Shown here: one piece after another, positions 5,857-8,317 of the stretch
Position numbering within the stretch: position 1 is the stretch's first letter
How the letters are laid out: each line of letters starts with the position of its first letter
Source: Bacteroidales bacterium
GTDB lineage: Bacteria > Bacteroidota > Bacteroidia > Bacteroidales > Muribaculaceae
DNA: 8,317 nucleotides
NCBI GenBank assembly: GCA_004557565.1
Contig: SFGS01000081.1
Location: forward strand, 1-8,317
Reading direction: 5' to 3'
The notes under the pieces: model-generated
Databases searched by the model: none
The model's input: only the letters and a program-made list of their open reading frames with translations
Told to the model about the DNA's origin: nothing
Translations under genes and position numbers: made by a program

Positions 5857-5919
5857 TTAGTTGTTAAACGGTTCAATAATCCCCTGGAATAATTCCTTTT
5901 CGGCAAGAGCCAAAATCAT
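5857..5919 (-). CDS. Possible 20-aa leader peptide / small ORF
   Basis: ATG (5919-5917) opens a 20-codon frame ending in TAA. The product begins MILALAEKELF and ends IEPFNN. A GGGGA lies about 8 nt before the ATG, one of the few Shine-Dalgarno-like sites in the window. The ORF lies inside the long leader between the leftward promoter and the 60-aa gene. It could be a regulatory leader peptide, a small protein, or a remnant of a lost gene. No run of one amino acid suggests classical attenuation. Confidence 0.25.
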   Translation of the reverse strand: MILALAEKELFQGIIEPFNN

Positions 5920-6036
5920 CTCTGTTCCCCAATTCGCAGTGAATGGGCGAAAGTTATGAATACGAATAATATTTTATGTGTTGTTGAATAAATGTGTTCT
6001 TCGAATAGTGAAAGACGTGCTTTTCTAATCGTGACG

Positions 6037-6067
6037 CAAAAGTAGTAAAAAGTTTGGATTTCGCAAA
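6037..6067 (-). promoter_or_regulatory. Leftward promoter TTTG-N19-TACTTTTG
   Basis: On the minus strand TTTG (6067-6064) is followed after exactly 19 nt by TACTTTTG (6044-6037). This matches both elements and the spacing of the Bacteroidota housekeeping promoter, and is the best match in the window. Transcription would start near 6031 and run toward the 60-aa protein and the AAA+ ATPase, with an unusually long leader of about 250 nt. Confidence 0.65.
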
Positions 6068-6094
6068 TTTTCCTGTGCGAATCTTTGTTAAAAG

Positions 6095-6127
6095 TTTGTG
6101 ATGATTGGGTGGTTTGTTGTACATTTG
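6095..6127 (+). promoter_or_regulatory. Rightward promoter of the alkD-mutY operon
   Basis: TTTG (6095-6098) and TACATTTG (6120-6127) are separated by 21 nt, close to the Bacteroidota consensus. The ATG of the glycosylase gene follows the -7 box by only four bases, so the transcript would be leaderless or nearly so. It lies back to back with the leftward promoter, 27 nt away. Confidence 0.55.
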
Positions 6128-6131
6128 TATA

Positions 6132-6845
6132 ATGTATCAATTTTTGGGCAAGGACATATCGACGCATTTGACGGATTTGGCGGCGCAGGGCAACAAGGAG
6201 TTTGCCGCGATGCTCAACCCTGACGTTGACGGCGTGTTGGGCATTCGCATTCCACAACTTCGCCTGCTTGCCAAGAGCATTGCCGCCGACAGTTCTTGGC
6301 AAGAATATGTGGCATCTGCCGACACCGAATTTATGGAAAGCCGTATGCTGCACGGCATGGTGATTGGCTATGTCAAAGGCATCACGCTCCAGCATCGGTT
6401 GGCGCTTATCGCCGACTGGGTGCCACGCATCAACTCGTGGTCGGTATGCGACTGCGTTTGCTCCACTTTCAAACTGAAAAAGAGCGAGCGTGGGCAGTGG
6501 TGGCAATTCATTCAGCCCTATTTCAAATCAAAGGAGGAATACGAAATACGCTTTGCCGTGGTGATGGCGCTGCGCGAGTTTGTGGATGATGAGCATATCG
6601 CGCAACTTCTTCGCACAATCGATGCTATTCGCCACGAGGGCTATTATGTGAAGATGGCGGTGGCGTGGCTGGTGTCGGTGTGCTATGTGAAACTGCCACA
6701 ACCGACGATGCAATATCTGAAAGACAACCGCCTCGACAATTTCTCCCAAAACAAGGCACTACAGAAAATTTGCGAATCGCTGCGTGTGAGCGATGAGCAG
6801 AAGGCTGTGATTCGCCGCTTGAAACGAAAGGAGCCGCGCCGATGA
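6132..6845 (+). CDS. AlkD-like DNA alkylation repair glycosylase
   Basis: This 237-aa protein of the DNA_alkylation (AlkC/AlkD, HEAT-like repeat) family excises 3-methyladenine and 7-methylguanine, typically positively charged alkylpurines, to start base-excision repair. Its length is normal for the family. The key AlkD residues are seen at the expected spacing. W103 and D107 lie in NSWSVCDCVC, R140 in EIRFAVVMALREF and W179 in MAVAWLVS; these correspond to W109, D113, R148 and W187 of Bacillus cereus AlkD. The basic C-terminus (RRLKRKEPRR) may touch DNA. The start is the ATG at 6132; the frame is open back to a TTG at 6105, but that lies inside the promoter. The stop codon overlaps the mutY start (ATGA), so translation is probably coupled. 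The cell location is cytosolic/nucleoid. Confidence 0.93.
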   Translation: MYQFLGKDISTHLTDLAAQGNKEFAAMLNPDVDGVLGIRIPQLRLLAKSIAADSSWQEYVASADTEFMESRMLHGMVIGYVKGITLQHRLALIADWVPRINSWSVCDCVCSTFKLKKSERGQWWQFIQPYFKSKEEYEIRFAVVMALREFVDDEHIAQLLRTIDAIRHEGYYVKMAVAWLVSVCYVKLPQPTMQYLKDNRLDNFSQNKALQKICESLRVSDEQKAVIRRLKRKEPRR

Positions 6846-7843
6846 TTCACCCTTTCGCTTCCGCACTACTGCGATGGTACGCCCAACACGGCCGCGACTT
6901 GCCATGGCGACACACCACCGACCCATATCCGATATGGCTCAGCGAGGTGATATTGCAGCAAACCCGCATTGAGCAAGGTCGCGACTATTGGCACCGCTTC
7001 ATGGAGCAATACCCCACCGTGGAGCACCTTGCCGATGCCAGCGAAGACGAGGTGCTACGCCTGTGGCAAGGGCTGGGCTACTACAGCCGTGCCCGAAACC
7101 TGCACACCGCAGCCAAGCAAATCAAGGAACTGGGCAGTTTCCCCACCACGCTCCACGGCATTAAGATGCTCAAAGGCGTGGGCGACTACACAGCGGCAGC
7201 CATTGCCTCGTTTGCCTTCGGTGAGGCGGCGGCAGTGGTCGATGGCAACGTGTATCGAGTGTTGAGCCGACACTTCGGCATCGGCACGCCCATCAATTCC
7301 ACCGAGGGGAAAAAGGAATTTGCCACACTGGCGCAGGAATTGTTGCCCGAATCGCAAGCCGCTGCCTACAACCAAGCCATCATGGACTTCGGTGCCACGC
7401 AATGCACGCCCAAAAGCCCAGCGTGCGACCGTTGCCCCATTGCCGACACCTGCCAAGCGCTCCACACCCATGCGGTGGATACGCTGCCGGTAAAATTGAA
7501 AAAACTCACCATCAAAACGCGGCATCTGCAATACATCTACATTCGCGTGAACGGTGAAATCGCCATTCGCCGCCGCCCCGCTGGCGACATTTGGCAAGGT
7601 TTGTGGGAGCCGCTTTTGATAGAGAATGCCCCCATTCCGCCATTCGACGGCACGCTCACCCTGCTTCGCCAAAAGGTGAAGCACGTGCTCACCCACCGTG
7701 TGCTGTATGCCGACTTCTATCTGCTCGAAGCCACCGCCAAACCCACACTTCCGCCCGAATTCATTTGGATTCCGGAGTCCGACCTCGACCGCTACGCCCT
7801 CCCGCGCCTCATCGAAATCCTCACCCAATCCCTCACCCCATAG
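6842..7843 (+). CDS. mutY: A/G-specific adenine glycosylase MutY
   Basis: MutY removes adenine mispaired with 8-oxoguanine, preventing G:C to T:A transversions. This 333-aa protein is complete (E. coli MutY is 350 aa). The N-terminal glycosylase domain has LPWR (20-23), SEVILQQT (34-41) with catalytic E35, and the helix-hairpin-helix LKGVGDYTA (110-118). D134 in VVDGNVYRV is the second catalytic residue. Four cysteines, C188, C195, C198 and C204 (C-x6-C-x2-C-x5-C), bind a [4Fe-4S] cluster. The C-terminal part from about 225 is the MutT-like domain that reads 8-oxoG, with KHVLTHRVL (280-288) as its conserved His block. Translation starts at ATG inside the alkD stop (4-nt overlap). The gene appears intact in every feature checked. 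Confidence 0.97.
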   Translation: MIHPFASALLRWYAQHGRDLPWRHTTDPYPIWLSEVILQQTRIEQGRDYWHRFMEQYPTVEHLADASEDEVLRLWQGLGYYSRARNLHTAAKQIKELGSFPTTLHGIKMLKGVGDYTAAAIASFAFGEAAAVVDGNVYRVLSRHFGIGTPINSTEGKKEFATLAQELLPESQAAAYNQAIMDFGATQCTPKSPACDRCPIADTCQALHTHAVDTLPVKLKKLTIKTRHLQYIYIRVNGEIAIRRRPAGDIWQGLWEPLLIENAPIPPFDGTLTLLRQKVKHVLTHRVLYADFYLLEATAKPTLPPEFIWIPESDLDRYALPRLIEILTQSLTP

Positions 7844-7925
7844 CAAATCCCCACCCCACAAAAAAACGGTTCTGCATTATTGCCGAGTCGTGAATGTAAT
7901 CAGAAACAAAAACATAAAAAAACAG

Positions 7926-8020
7926 CCTTGAAGCAAAGTGGAATGCTTCGCATTTGGCGGTGCGACTGTGCGCTTTGCGTCATTGGAAGCGAGTTTCCAT
8001 GCCGCCAACCACACAGTCCC
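7926..8020. repeat. Densely paired intergenic segment after mutY
   Basis: Several complementary pairs lie within 95 nt. AATGC/GCATT (7942-7946, 7950-7954) and TGGAA/TTCCA (7984-7988, 7995-7999) form small hairpins. GCAAAG (7933-7938) pairs with CTTTGC (7973-7978). TTGGCGG (7954-7960) pairs with CCGCCAA (8002-8008), and GACTGTG (7964-7970) with CACAGTC (8012-8018). The last two pairs interlace in 1-2-1'-2' order. No protein frame is convincing. It may be part of a dispersed repeat or a structured RNA. Confidence 0.45.
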
Positions 8021-8028
8021 TCCGCCAC

Positions 8029-8316
8029 CCTCTTACGAGGGCTCACCACATTGCCCCAAGGACAAAAACCGCTCGCCGTTTCACGGCGAAAAAACCCCTG
8101 ATGATAAAATGATTTCTTGAAAAGTTGTATCAATCTCCCGAACGATTTTGCATGGTAGGGATGCGATACTTCGCGTCCGCGTCAAATGACTGATATTCAA
8201 TATAATATTATAATTATAGGCGGACGTGAAGTATCACGTCCCTACCGGGTTTGGTTTTTCGCCGAAGGCGAGCGGTTTTTATCCTTTTGGCGATGCCACC
8301 GACCTCGTAAGAGGGC
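8029..8316. repeat. Nested composite inverted repeat, cut by the window edge
   Basis: The outer arms are 8029-8097 and 8248-8316, inverted and roughly 75-80% alike. Both carry CCTCTTACGAGG (or its complement), AAAAACCGCTCGCC and GGCGAAAAA. Inside lies a second inverted pair (8155-8181 and 8220-8246). The right outer arm starts next to the right inner arm, while about 57 nt separate them on the left. The right arm holds a small TCGCC-GAA-GGCGA hairpin followed by GCGGTTTTT that could end plus-strand transcription from mutY. This looks like a mobile or REP-like non-coding element. Confidence 0.65.
8155..8246. repeat. Inner GTAGGGAC-type palindrome
   Basis: The arms 8155-8181 and 8220-8246 are 27 nt each, match at 24 positions and flank a 38-nt AT-rich loop. 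GGTAGGGA opens the left arm and TCCCTACC closes the right. GTAGGGA plus a palindromic continuation is also seen at 2325-2407, so the two may be diverged copies of one dispersed family. Confidence 0.72.
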
Positions 8317-8317
8317 G

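Larger units (their letters stand above)
5780..6131. other. Divergent regulatory region, AT-rich
   Basis: This 352-bp gap separates the leftward 60-aa/AAA+ unit from the rightward alkD-mutY operon. It holds two divergent promoters, a 20-codon ORF and an 18-bp palindrome. Longer frames crossing it (for example 5906-5640 and 6506-5916 on the minus strand) start at non-ATG codons or lie opposite real genes and are not supported. Confidence 0.65.
7844..8317. other. Gene-free region downstream of mutY
   Basis: This 474-bp stretch has no supported gene. Short frames (7880-8101, 7938-8120 plus; 8133-7900 minus) run through inverted repeats and encode low-complexity Pro/Ser/His sequence. There is no clear intrinsic terminator directly after the mutY stop; the nearest candidate stem-loops lie in the repeats more than 180 nt downstream. 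Confidence 0.65.

Noticed and set aside
5640..5906. 88-codon minus-strand frame overlapping the 60-aa gene
   Set aside because: It starts from a non-ATG codon, crosses the AT-rich leader and overlaps the better-supported small gene in another frame.
6105..6131. N-terminal extension of the AlkD-like protein from position 6105
   Set aside because: The start would be TTG, inside the predicted promoter, and adds nine residues not expected in the family.
7055..7861. 268-codon minus-strand frame opposite mutY
   Set aside because: mutY is complete with all catalytic and cluster residues; this frame is a Gly/Arg/Val-rich shadow.
7938..8120. 60-codon plus-strand frame after mutY
   Set aside because: It runs through inverted repeats and yields low-complexity Pro/Ser/His sequence, as expected from repeat DNA.

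Overview
The window looks like chromosomal DNA of a member of the Bacteroidales (Bacteroidota), of the Prevotella / Bacteroides / Muribaculaceae kind; the genus cannot be fixed from sequence alone. Four things point there. Promoters match the Bacteroidota -7 consensus TAnnTTTG, one with a TTTG exactly 19 nt upstream. Start codons lack clear Shine-Dalgarno sites. The protein set is typical: a WzxC-like flippase, a P-loop/CYTH NTPase, a cytosolic AAA+ ATPase with the 'FNEAD' motif, AlkD and MutY. Finally, the gaps between genes are full of palindromic repeats.

Layout. Positions 1-170 look like the right end of an insertion sequence whose body lies off the left edge. It abuts the first ~45 codons of a DUF262 (GmrS/DndB-like) gene on the minus strand, so that gene appears to be broken. 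Positions 315-732 hold no convincing gene, only a promoter-like site and an inverted pair of palindromes. Three minus-strand transcription units follow. From right to left they are a 60-aa basic protein plus a 574-aa AAA+ ATPase (5779-3797), a 359-aa TTD14-like NTPase (3623-2544) and a 479-aa polysaccharide flippase (2172-733). The AAA+ gene and the NTPase gene are each followed by a long stem-loop with a T-run on the minus strand. The NTPase and flippase genes each have their own TAnnTTTG box just upstream, so these units read as separately transcribed.

At 5780-6131 a divergent region carries two back-to-back promoters. The leftward one opens a roughly 250-nt leader holding a 20-codon ORF and an 18-bp perfect palindrome. 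The rightward one sits almost on the start codon of an AlkD-like alkylpurine DNA glycosylase gene. That gene overlaps mutY by four bases (ATGA), forming a two-gene base-excision-repair operon against alkylated bases and 8-oxoG:A mispairs.

Positions 7844-8317 are non-coding and dominated by inverted repeats: a compact structured segment, then a nested composite palindrome cut off by the right edge. No CRISPR array, tRNA or rRNA is visible. No obviously new multi-gene system is present. The best leads are the AAA+ / 60-aa protein pair with its long structured leader, the interrupted DUF262 gene, and the repeat families.
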